A stretch of DNA of 64,000 nucleotides, from positions 62,001 through 126,000 of the forward strand of contig JAPDRN010000040.1 in the NCBI GenBank assembly GCA_030247855.1, given 5' to 3'. The notes beneath the pieces are model-generated. The model did no database searches, was not told the origin of the DNA, and saw only the letters and a program-made list of their open reading frames with translations. Source of the DNA: Knufia peltigerae. Its lineage: Eukaryota; Ascomycota; Eurotiomycetes; Chaetothyriales; Trichomeriaceae. The stretch's first letter is position 1, and each line of letters begins with the position of its first letter. Positions 10,805 to 20,430 of the stretch are shown piece by piece. Position numbers and translations under genes: made by a program.

Positions 10805-11583
10805 TGTAAAAGTGTGTATGGGCAGGCTTGATGAATCGGCAGCCTGTAGACCTTGAAGACAGATATGGAAATTGCAGAACGCTCAGATAGCTGTACCAAC
10901 GCACAAAGAAAATAGGAGTTTGACCAACAATTTTCGGGGTCAACTGATGTCTATCTTGTACGTTTGCGATGAGGAAGAGCGTAGCGGCTTGGATACTGTC
11001 GTCGTATTTGTGTAGAGGATTTGGCAATGGTAGAAATGGTAGGGCTCATTGTCTTGAGATGGAAAATGTACTGAGATGAGGTTTCCAAGACTACCTGAGC
11101 GCAAAAAACGAGCGGTTGTCTGATAGGAATGCGATATGATATAGAAGAAGGCGAGTAAATAGATTGAGAAGATGGATTATGGCTAGTGAGGGTGATGAAA
11201 GAAGGCCGAGCAAGATGGTGATCTGTGAGTGAAGTGACGCAGGCAACGGGAGTGACCAAGGCGCAGCTTACATACAATGAATGGGCGGAGGCATTTTATT
11301 ATTGGCGGAGGGAATTCTAGAGTCACTCCTCGCCCACGCCACCGCCGTCCTTTGTGCCTTGTACAGAGTCCATTTGAGGTTCTTGCACAAGCGCAGCCTT
11401 GTCACTATCAAATCACTTTCTATTACTCGAGTGTGTAAGACAGTTGCCCTTGCACTCGACCCGCATTCACATCGACCACGACAAGACTCCATCTACGCTG
11501 TGACCAAGGCTACCACTGCCGCCGACATCTCCCCGCATTCCACTTTCAAAGGGCTACAGCAACCCCTTCGGAAAGACTACACG
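10805..11583. promoter_or_regulatory. Divergent region between the Edc1-like gene and RBX1
   Basis: 779 bp with no gene seen. An open frame on the minus strand at 10951-11277 lacks family resemblance and most likely lies in the Edc1-like gene's 5' leader. CT-rich stretches upstream of both start codons fit fungal leaders. Confidence 0.4.
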
Positions 11584-12064
11584 ATGGCTGACGTCGACAT
11601 GCCTGATGCTGCTAACAACGCCGCTGAAGAATCCAAGGGAAAGGCACTGGCCAAAGGATCCAAATCAGCAGCAGCAGACGCGGATAGTAAGAAGAGGTTT
11701 GAAGTCAAGAAGGTTAGGCTGCGAAGACTATACGAACGCTCTTGCGGATTATACTGACGAGTAACAGTGGAACGCCGTTGCCCTTTGGGCATGGGACATT
11801 GTTGTCGATAACTGCGCCATCTGCAGAAATCACATCATGGATCTTTGCATCGAGTGTCAAGCAAATCAGGGTGCTGCTACAACGGAAGAATGCACTGTTG
11901 CTTGGGGAATCTGCAACGTGAGAAACTACATGAACATGTTTGAACTTAGCTGACTATGACTCTAGCATGCCTTCCACTTCCATTGCATTTCACGTTGGCT
12001 AAAGACGCGACAAGTCTGCCCCTTGGACAACAGAGACTGGGAATTCCAGAAATACGGCCGTTAA
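11584..12064 (+). CDS. RBX1: RING-box protein Rbx1/Hrt1, cullin-RING ligase subunit
   Basis: The RING-H2 subunit of SCF and other cullin-RING ubiquitin ligases; it recruits the E2 and promotes cullin neddylation. Exons 11584-11712, 11768-11917 and 11966-12064 join in frame to 125 residues. The N-terminus is acidic/Lys-rich and variable, followed by the cullin-binding strand [20 protein letters not shown]. The zinc ligands follow: CAIC, CIEC, the inserted TTEECTVAWGICNHAFH, HCISRWL and VCPLDN, which includes the Asp ligand typical of Rbx1. The end, WEFQKYGR, is the family terminus. Both introns are about 50 bp. Confidence 0.96.
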
Positions 12065-12426
12065 AAGGAGGAGATTTGAACAAGATCCGAGCCTCTGATT
12101 CGAGCACAGCTCGCAGAGATCCGATCAAGACCCCAATAATGATTCATATCTCAACTCGGCGAGGCTCAGCTGCGGCGGGAGAGCCAAAGAAGCATGGCAG
12201 TGGAAACCAGGAACGGCCTTGAGATATGCCTCCCATAGCTTTGTCGGCGAGGTGCAAGCTCTCATGCAAGCGAATACCAATGGATCGTGTCATTGATTCA
12301 TGGTAGCTGTCAATACAGAGGGCACTTTGGAGTTTGTGGCAGATAGCGCATCGAGCCACATACCAATGTAATCGGTTCTTAGGTAGAACTGAAATGAGCA
12401 ATGAGACCTGACCACTGAACATATCA
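12065..12426. other. Convergent 3' flanks of RBX1 and SPC1
   Basis: No gene seen. Both genes must terminate transcription within this 362-bp gap. Confidence 0.5.
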
Positions 12427-12877
12427 TCACTTTCCTGACACAACGATCCCACCAGGTGGTAGTCTTGCTTTGGACCCGATCCATGGCTGAGGGTGCTGAT
12501 TATAGACCGGCCAAGGCGGGACAACCAGGAATATCGCAAAGAGCGTGCCTATAAGACTAATCCACATTGTCAAATAGATGTCTTGCTGTATGTAGCCGAC
12601 CAGAAGAGCAATAGTCTGATGATCTGTCGTCAGTGATGCACTCAGCTGGAAAGGGAGGAGAATGATGAGGGTATCACTGGGGTGGACATACAGATGAAAT
12701 GGTCAGAATGACCGTGGAGATGCTCTCAGCAAGTCGTTGACCATGGAAGTCCTGTATATGTCGTTAGTGAATGCAATGGATACTGGCAGATCTGTCGATC
12801 TGACGTGACCAACGGGGAGAGAGGCGTACGATTTGACCTTCGAAGAGATGTTGCAGCTGGTTGATGATGGCATCCAT
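12427..12877 (-). CDS. SPC1: Signal peptidase complex subunit Spc1 (SPCS1/SPC12)
   Basis: A small ER membrane subunit of the signal peptidase complex that is not catalytic. Exons 12877-12830, 12751-12692 and 12615-12427 join to 98 residues, a typical length. The N-terminus reads MDAIINQLQHLFEGQ then IDFHGQRLAE, both characteristic of the family. Two hydrophobic segments follow (about residues 36-54 and 56-72), separated by a short YIQQDIYLT loop, then the signature VVPPWPVYNQHPQPW. The third exon has two possible acceptor AGs; the one after ATCATC keeps the frame and the family sequence. The gene is visible only after splicing. Confidence 0.94.
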
Positions 12878-14453
12878 GGTTCGAGGTAAGGGGATTGTTT
12901 CGTTGGGTCGAATACTAGGCTTCTTGTCTTAAGCAGGTCAACTGCGTTGAACTTGCAATACGCCACCGTCGTCTGGCGTAGATGAGAATGTTGCTGGGCA
13001 ATGTTGAGATGAGAGGGACGAAGGCCAGTTGGCATTGGAGACGAAACAAATTACGTAATCATCGCTACGAGGCTTTACGAGTACGAGCGTCCGCACTAGA
13101 TGTAGCCTTGTTCAAGTATCTTGAGGGAACGTGAAGACCATAGAATTAATCGTCGTGGCCAAACCACTACTGTGCCACATGAACACTCACTACAGTCACA
13201 TGAAGGATACCTGAAGTTTATGATAATCGCCATACTTGAGAGAATTGTTGTGATAATTCAGTTTGCTCCATACAGACATATCCCGAAGTCCGAGAAGGCC
13301 CTGACATGCGTAATAACCTCGAATGTACGGAGTAACCTGACTCATAGTTAACTCATACTCGCAGGCTAGGATATTGTTACCAGTTTTGTTAGGCTGGAGC
13401 CAGCCTCTACGAAATGGCCAACAGCAAGCTGAACTCGAATCATGTGCTTGTGATCCTGTCAAACTGGACACCACTACGGGACTTGTCCTAGGAGCCTAAC
13501 TTAGGTAGGAGTTGGCCCAAAGGATGCAATAAAGACTGCACCTAACAAGAATTTCCAGGCATCTGAATGGCGGGGAGAATGGGTGTGTGCACACTACTGG
13601 ACGGAGTATTTCCTTCGTACCGAGGGTGTGAGGACGAGTCTGCCCCCCCCAAATGGCCCTCAAAAAGTCTCAGTCTGGACCTCTTAGCCGTGACGTTATT
13701 AGCTAAAACCAGACTCAACCAACTTGATTTTGTTACGCGACTCGGCAATCAAAAAGCGTTTTTCCTTTTCCTTTCGCCTCCACCACTGATATTTTATAAC
13801 CACCTTTTTGTGAGGTATTTTGGCAGTCCACGACTACTATATATCCTTCTCCTCATCTTCTTACTGAGGACCTTTTCTCTGCCAAAGACAAATCTTCGAA
13901 AATACTTATTCGGGCTACTTCTCTTCTTCCCATAATCTGCAATCCTCAACACAGTGGTATCGCTACACCCGACAATTTCCAACTCTGCAATTACTCGGCA
14001 CAACACTCAACCCTTTCACGCTTCGCAAGCATAGGGAGGCTGCCACAGTCCTTCCTATCTCTGCAACACTACTTTCCCACCCTGGCGCTCGATCGCGATT
14101 TTCATTTCAACGCCTTCAAGTTGGCGGGCGTCACGATTGCCACCATTTCCCTCATCCGCCCATTGCTAGGCACGGGCATCGCATACATGTTCTTCTGCGG
14201 AACCACCACTCGACCACCATAACTGGCCCTTCGGTGCCACGGCTTTATCCGGCCAAAAAGAGGCCGGCCAGATTTTCACACTTGATTCAATAGACTAGAA
14301 AGAGACGGAATCGAACCAGAATTAGATTTTTTTGGTATTAGCAGCCAAGGCGCTGCTGTTTCTTCTAGATCTGGCTTGGAAAGAGGAATAGAGCACTGCA
14401 CATAGTGCGTTTGAGAACGCAAAGAACATCCAAACCCGGTTGACTCAGACAAA
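12878..14453. other. Long leader/promoter region upstream of the CorA gene
   Basis: 1.58 kb with no convincing gene. It holds one TACGGAGTA copy (13326), one TACGAGTA (13076), a C-run near 13634-13641 and a pyrimidine-rich tract at about 13740-14000 like a long fungal 5' leader. A tRNA-like hairpin lies at 14295-14368. A frame at 13567-13935 is rich in Leu/Phe only because of the pyrimidine bias. Confidence 0.5.
14295..14368 (-). other. tRNA-Ser(GCU)-like relic or hairpin
   Basis: On the minus strand there is a perfect tRNA B-box core (GGTTCGATTCC). About 25-30 bases upstream is an anticodon-loop-like CTGCTAA, as in tRNA-Ser(GCU), flanked by TTGG and CCAA. The ends pair as CTAGAA/TTCTAG, and an outer GCCAGAT/ATCTGGC pairing lies at 14267-14273 and 14369-14375. 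The D arm is abnormal (AGCAGC/GCTGCT stem), the T stem pairs poorly, and no long variable arm is present. A functional tRNA is therefore unlikely. Confidence 0.3.
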
Positions 14454-16415
14454 ATGTCGTCTTCCGGATCGATTCACGACCAGGAGCGGATGGATAGCCG
14501 CTACAGCACACCTGCCCCGGAGCTGGATGACCATCGACGCCACAGAGGCTTGCCTCCATCACAAAGCCCCATGGCTGTCCCTTTTGTGGAATTACAACTT
14601 TCGAGTCCACAGCCTGGTACTCTGGACCAACACAACCTAAGTGAGGTCGATTCGGCGTTGCTCAATACGCTCGGACATGACAGGAACACAATCGCTCGTG
14701 ATTTTGAGCATGCTATCGTCGACGACGATAAAAGTGATGTCGACGTTCAACCCCCGCAAAGACGAAACTCGAATCGTGCTCGCCAGATGACCAACAGAGA
14801 CGGGCGTCCACGCATGGTTGTCCCGAAACATGACCGTTCCCGGGATAGCTCCTCCTCTCGATCAACATCACCAGCAAACTCCATCGAGGCTTTTGCCGAA
14901 CCGCGTCGTCGTCAGCGCGCCAATACGGCCGAGAGTGTGTCGTCATCGCTTATAGACAACATTCGGCACCGGGCTGCTTCCATTGGCACCAACACCAGAC
15001 GGCCGACCCTCAGCACCATCAGCGTTCCCGGTGGCCTAACTCAGAGAACTGATCGCGATTTCAATGATGAGGTCACCTTCCCAACCGACGAGGAACCTGG
15101 GAAAACTTACAAGATCGACTTCGAGGAATTGGAAGAATTTGTGGCTCTCTGCGCACAGGGGAAGTACCAGGACGAATATCAACCTGAGGTCGCAGGAGAC
15201 GGCCGTGTGTTTGAGGACCTCCGAAAGCATGGAGGATCTGGAGAGGTGCCAAATGCTGTTCTGAACGGCGACAATTTCTACGACAAAGCGCTTGTACACC
15301 ACGGCACCAACCACAGCTCGTCCTCGGACGAGGGATTCGACCTGAAGAAGCCCAGCCAAGTGCAGGCATCCGACCGATTTTTCCTTTTCACCTCCGAGTT
15401 GACTCATGGCAAGAGTGCCGATAAATTAGGCGACCTTGTCTCTGATGGCACCACCTTTAGAGACCTTTTTGACGTTGGTCCAGATGGTGGTGTCTGGTGG
15501 CTCGATGTACAAAATCCTACCAAATCCGAACTCGAGGCGCTCGCGAAAGCATTCAAAATTCATCGCTTGACGCGGGAAGACATTGAAACTCAAGAAGCTC
15601 GCGAGAAAGTCGAATTGTTCTCGCAGTACTATTTTGTGTGTTTTCGCTCGTTTATCATGGACCGCAATCACGAAGACTTCTTGGATCCTATTCACATCTA
15701 CATTGTGGTCTGCGGGGACGGTGTGCTGAGCTTCTCGTATCAGCCAAATCCGCATGCACGGAATGTCCGCAAGCGTATCGCTAAGCTCGGTGACTTCCTG
15801 AGCCTGGGACCTGATTACATTTGCTATGCGATGATCGATGACATCGTGGACACCTTTGCTCCGATCATCCGCGAAGCAGAGCACGAATCCGAGAATATCG
15901 AAGACCAAGTGTTCATCGCTCGCGAGGACGATTTTCTCGCCCTACTCCGGCAGATTGGCGAGTGCCGCAAGCGTGTGCTCAACATGATGCGTCTATTGGG
16001 CGGCAAGGCCGATGTTATCAAGGGCTTCGCCAAGCGATGTAATGAGCAGTACGAAATTACTCCACGAGGCGACATTGGATTGTATCTGGGCGATATTCAG
16101 GATCACGTTGTCACAATGATGTCCAACCTGGGTCACGTGGAGAAGATGTTGTCTCGATCTCATGCCAACTACCTGGCGCAACTGAATGTAGACAACATCG
16201 TCAAAGGCAACAAAACGAACAAAACCTTGGCGCGGATTACAGTCGTCGGCACAATTCTCGTGCCGCTGAATCTGGTGACGGGTTTGTTTGGCATGAACGT
16301 CCATGTGCCGGGCGAGGGTGTGGGAGGACTGCATTGGTTCTTTGGCATCCTCGGGGGGATTCTCGCTTTCGTCTGTTTGTGTTTGCTGGTTGCCAGACGA
16401 CTGAGAGCAATTTGA
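14454..16415 (+). CDS. CorA-family magnesium transporter (Alr/Mnr2 type)
   Basis: A divalent-cation channel of the 2-TM-GxN superfamily moving Mg2+ across the plasma or vacuolar membrane. A single exon of 653 residues starts at MSSSGSIHDQERMDSRY. The first ~200 residues are Ser/Arg-rich and disordered, typical of fungal Alr/Mnr2 proteins. The central acidic alpha/beta domain follows, with VWWLDVQNPTKSELEALAKAF and EDIETQEAREKVELFSQYYF. A long helical stalk precedes two transmembrane segments; TM1 ends with the diagnostic GMN at residues 613-615, and the extracellular loop carries VHVPGEG. The tail after TM2 is only a few residues (ARRLRAI). Whether it is Alr1-like or vacuolar Mnr2-like cannot be decided. 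Confidence 0.94.
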   Translation: MSSSGSIHDQERMDSRYSTPAPELDDHRRHRGLPPSQSPMAVPFVELQLSSPQPGTLDQHNLSEVDSALLNTLGHDRNTIARDFEHAIVDDDKSDVDVQPPQRRNSNRARQMTNRDGRPRMVVPKHDRSRDSSSSRSTSPANSIEAFAEPRRRQRANTAESVSSSLIDNIRHRAASIGTNTRRPTLSTISVPGGLTQRTDRDFNDEVTFPTDEEPGKTYKIDFEELEEFVALCAQGKYQDEYQPEVAGDGRVFEDLRKHGGSGEVPNAVLNGDNFYDKALVHHGTNHSSSSDEGFDLKKPSQVQASDRFFLFTSELTHGKSADKLGDLVSDGTTFRDLFDVGPDGGVWWLDVQNPTKSELEALAKAFKIHRLTREDIETQEAREKVELFSQYYFVCFRSFIMDRNHEDFLDPIHIYIVVCGDGVLSFSYQPNPHARNVRKRIAKLGDFLSLGPDYICYAMIDDIVDTFAPIIREAEHESENIEDQVFIAREDDFLALLRQIGECRKRVLNMMRLLGGKADVIKGFAKRCNEQYEITPRGDIGLYLGDIQDHVVTMMSNLGHVEKMLSRSHANYLAQLNVDNIVKGNKTNKTLARITVVGTILVPLNLVTGLFGMNVHVPGEGVGGLHWFFGILGGILAFVCLCLLVARRLRAI

Positions 16416-16945
16416 TGAAGAGTATTGAAGGGCAATCTTGGGTTCCCGGATCTCCTGTGATTTTCTTTGTTTTGGTTTCTGTAGGTTCAGATGGACAGTC
16501 GTGAAGGGTTTTCTCGATTTGAGGTGGCAATTGACAGAAAAGTTAGAATCGTTGCACTTTGATATTCTCTTTTGTGGTATAGACACAAGTCTCAAGTCCG
16601 GTAGACATAGATGTCTGCTTAGCAGTTGATATACCAATACCAGTACTTACAACATGTCCCTAATGTCCCTCTGACCTACAATGTACTACAGGTATCTCCG
16701 ATGATGGGTAGATACTTTTGCTCCTATGAAGTACCCATAGTTCAGTATGCGTACGATAAACTTGGCTTGAGCCCCTGCCAAGATGATGACCCCATCTGAC
16801 TTCATGCCAGTTTTTTTGGAGAGTCAACAACGACTCCATATCAGCATGCGACCACCGTGACCTTTAATTCCTTCAGCGACTTGTCTCTCGTCTTCCTTTC
16901 CGCCTACTTGCCTCTCCACGAGCAGCATGATACTTCATAGGCGCA
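16416..16945. other. Intergenic between the CorA and ERD1-like genes
   Basis: No gene seen. It holds the CorA 3' flank and the promoter of the next gene, both on the plus strand. Confidence 0.5.
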
Positions 16946-18306
16946 ATGGACGGTGATCCGGCGGTCGAGCCTGAGGTGGACTCCTTCAGTCTATTTCTCC
17001 CGCTCCCTTATCGAGTCGCGTTCATTGCTGTTCTCGGGATTTGGGCATGGGGCCTGAACCTTCACTACCTTCACCTTGTCAGGATTGTACGTTCACCGCG
17101 CCCGGTTCTTGCCTCCACTGACTCTATAGGATGTACCTGCGCTCATACGATACCCTGCCCGTTCAGGTCAACAGTCGTCCAGCCATCACCATGCAACCTA
17201 TCAACTAGCAACGCTCCTGACTCTTCCTCTTGTCGGATCGCTTCTCTTGTTTTGGCTTATCACAAGAGGTGACAGGCATGCTGCGCTATCGTGGCAGATC
17301 CTCCCTCAGTCGTACCTCTTGTTCCTCATGTTATGCTTCCTCCTGCCGATCAAGCGCATGTCACGATCGGGTCGTCTACACTTCCTCTCGACGCTGAAAA
17401 GAATAAGCTTGGGTGGCTTGGCGGAAGTTCAAGATGGGAAATTTGGGGATATCCTACTGGCTGATGTTCTCACAAGTTATGCCAAGGTGTTGGGAGATCT
17501 GTTTGTTTCGACTTGCATGCTCTTCTCTCGAAAGACGACGAGTACGGCCAAGCCTGAACGGGGATGTGGCGGAGCATATCTTGTGCCCCTGATCATCAGT
17601 ATTCCCAGCATGATACGTCTCCGACAGTGCCTGATTGAATATCTTCGTGTTCGCCGGAACCGCACGTCGATGTCTGGATGGGGTGGACAACATTTGGCCA
17701 ATGCACTCAAATATGCTTCTGCTTTTCCAGTCATTGTGCTGAGTGCTTTGCAACGAGGTTACGATCCCACGACGTTTCACATGACCGAAGCTGGGTTGTT
17801 TAGGCTATGGTATGGGCTCTTTGCATGGGTATCAGACAACGATGCTGACATGCATGTATAGGTTACTTTTCGTTTTTGTCAACTCATTCTATTCGTTCTA
17901 TTGGGACGTGGCCAAAGACTGGGATCTGTCACTGTTCTCGTCGAGCCGGGAGAGGAACGATCCCGAGCATCCCTATGGCCTACGAAGGTATCGGTATTTT
18001 CACGCCAGGGAAATGTATTATACGGCCATTGTGATAGATCTTCTACTGCGTTGTACATGGAGCTTCAAGCTCTCCCCGCACTTAGACCACTTCAACGATC
18101 TCGAGGGTGGGATTTTCCTCATGGAGATTTTGGAAGTACTGCGGCGTTGGATGTGGATATTTCTCCGGGTCGAGACAGAATGGGGTGAGTTCTTTGTGCG
18201 ATTTGGTTCAAGACCTCTGCTGACCTTTACAGTGCGCAATAATCGTGGACCTGCTCCAGATGATATATTATTGGGAGAATACGGTGGAAAGCTAGACGAG
18301 GATTAA
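16946..18306 (+). CDS. ERD1: ERD1-like EXS-domain membrane protein
   Basis: Yeast Erd1 acts in the Golgi and is needed for retention of HDEL proteins, glycosyltransferase recycling and phosphate recycling from glycosylation. Exons 16946-17086, 17130-17809, 17862-18184 and 18233-18306 join to 405 residues. Several hydrophobic segments are visible, including VAFIAVLGIWAWGLNLHYL at the N-terminus. The EXS domain has the pattern NALKYASAFPVIVLSAL and, across intron 2, LWLLFVFVNSFYSFYWDVAKDWDL. Further on are MEILEVLRRWMWIFLRVETEW and VRNNR, typical EXS C-terminal elements. There is no SPX domain, which separates it from the Pho90/Syg1 type. Confidence 0.9.
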
Positions 18307-18809
18307 ACCGGCGTTGTTTTGTCATTAGTACAGGATAAGATGTAGCTGAAGTTGTGAAGAAGTTATCAAGTGATATTGCCATGAGTTGAGAGGAGTACAT
18401 GGTCCTACGTACCGTACTTCGTAATCGTACTCGTACCCGTATCTATCTGCGACTCACTCTTCAAGGCAGTTGTCGTGGTACTACGGAGTATATTCGCTGT
18501 ATTATGATTAATTGTGATCTCATGAGTACCCAAGAGAGAGATGCCTTTTGGCTACAAAGTACAGTGTTGAACCGGGTTCCGCTCCGGTCCCTTGTCCTCT
18601 AATGCAGGTACGGAGCGCAGTCTGAGACGCGTCTTCCATGGTGGAGAAAAAGTTGAAACTCAAGCACATGCATCTCAGCCTGAGCTTCTCCCCCACCGCC
18701 ACTTTAGGAATTTATCATTGCCAAACTGTCCACACATATTTTTGACCTTCCGCCAAATTCATTGAGCTGGAGTGAATCGGGTGTTGCACAATTCCCATCA
18801 TCCAGAATC
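18307..18809. other. Intergenic with both dispersed words
   Basis: No gene seen. Holds TACTCGTA at 18428 and TACGGAGTA at 18482. Confidence 0.5.
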
Positions 18810-20430
18810 ATGGCAAAGACACATTCGGAGTCCTCGGAGGACTTTGAATTCATTGAAACTCCAGCTGCACCTACGCCCGAGCCTCCAACCGAGAACTGCG
18901 GTGTCCGCACCACTGCTGTATGTTGAGACCTCACGCTGTGCCTCCCTGTGTAATTACTCACACACTTTGCAGTACCCAGCGATCAAGAATGCTCCTCTAC
19001 CAGCCGATGCAGCTGGCAGCGAATCCTTCAACAACTATGTCCTCATCGGCCTCCTTATTGGTGTGCCTGCTTACCTGGCCCGGCAACTTCGTGGAGGATT
19101 CTACACCACCATTTTCCTAGCTATTATCACCTCAGCCCCCATCTTGATGTCCTTTTGGACTGTGGCGTCGTCTATCTCTCCTAGGAAGAACGAGAAAGTA
19201 CGATTGCCCGGCCGACCGGTCGAGCACTACCTGCACTTTCGTGAAGAAGAGGACAGAGCCAAGTACCACGGCAAAAATCGAATCCCCATGGAAACATTCC
19301 ATGAGATGTACTTTGATGGAAAGGTGGACTTCAAAGGAGATTGCCTGGAGATGTTGGAGTACCGACACGACTGGGCCAATTGGAGATTTACTCTCAGCCT
19401 CTTCAAATACTTCTTCACTGGTATGATCCCTGAAGTCATCATGCATACCAGATCTCAGGACGAGGAGCAAGTACGCGACCACTACGACCGTGGTGACGAT
19501 TTCTACGGCTGGTTCCTGGGTCCGCGCATGATTTACACTTCCGGCATCATTTCTGAAATCGACCGGGAGGAAAGCCTCGAAGAACTCCAGGACAACAAGC
19601 TCGCCATTGTTTGTCAGAAGGTCGGCGTGCAGCCCGGTGAGAAGCTCCTCGACATCGGCTGTGGCTGGGGAACGTTGGCCAAATACGCCAGTGTCAATTA
19701 CGGTGCTCACGTTACTGGGGTCACTCTCGGTCGGAACCAAACCGCCTGGGGGAATAACGGTCTTCGCAAGGCGGGAATTCCAGAGGCTCAAAGCAACATT
19801 CTCTGCATGGACTACCGTGATATTCCCGTGCCCGAAGGTGGCTACAAACGCATCACTTGTTTGGAAATGGCAGAGCATGTTGGAGTTCGACATCTCTCCA
19901 GCTTCCTGACACAGGTGAACAACATGCTTGATGATGATGGCGTCTTCTTCTTCCAATATGCCGGCCTCAGAAAAGCGTGGCAATACGAGGACTTGGTTTG
20001 GGGCTTGTTCATGAACAAACACATCTTTCCCGGTGCCGATGCCTCGACGCCGCTGGGATTTGTGGTTGACAAGCTGGAAGGCGCCGGGTTTGAGGTCAAA
20101 GCAATTGACACCATCGGCGTGCACTATTCGGCGACTCTGTGGCGATGGTACCGCAACTGGATCGGCAACCAGGACAAGGTCAAGGCGAAATATGGAGAAC
20201 GGTGGTATCGCATCTGGGAGTACTTTCTTGCTTATTCCACCATCATCTCTCGTCAAGGTAGTGCCACTTGTTTCCAGATGACCCTGGTCAAGAACTTGAA
20301 CAGCACCCACCGCATTGAAGGGGTCCCAAGCCAATTTGCGCTCGAGGGAGCTCTGAAGGCTGGACGGGCACAACTTAAGCTGGTCAAGGACGGCATGAAT
20401 GGGAGTGTCCCTGTCAAGGTTGAGAATTGA
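18810..20430 (+). CDS. Sphingolipid C9-methyltransferase
   Basis: Transfers a methyl group from S-adenosylmethionine to C9 of the delta-8-desaturated sphingoid base of fungal glucosylceramide. Exon 1 (18810-18917) and exon 2 (18973-20430) join to 521 residues. Two adjacent N-terminal transmembrane segments lie at about residues 55-105 (YVLIGLLIGVPAYLARQL, then a second), followed by the CMAS-type SAM domain. Motif I is LLDIGCGWGTLAKYA, followed by VTGVTLGRNQTAWG. Later motifs are CLEMAEHVGVRHLSSFL and FFFQYAGLRKAWQYEDLVWG, typical of this fungal branch and not of bacterial cyclopropane synthases. The start ATG (AATCATGG) lies just before the acidic segment ESSEDFEFIE. Confidence 0.93.

Noticed and set aside
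13567..13935. 122-codon Leu/Phe-rich frame that could suggest a membrane protein
   Set aside because: The hydrophobicity follows from the pyrimidine-rich leader composition.
14295..14368. Functional tRNA-Ser(GCU)
   Set aside because: The T stem has few pairs, the D arm is abnormal and the class II variable arm is missing; kept only as a tRNA-like relic.
19132..20373. 413-codon open frame on the minus strand across the C9-methyltransferase gene
   Set aside because: Antisense to a clearly conserved enzyme, with no recognisable motif of its own.
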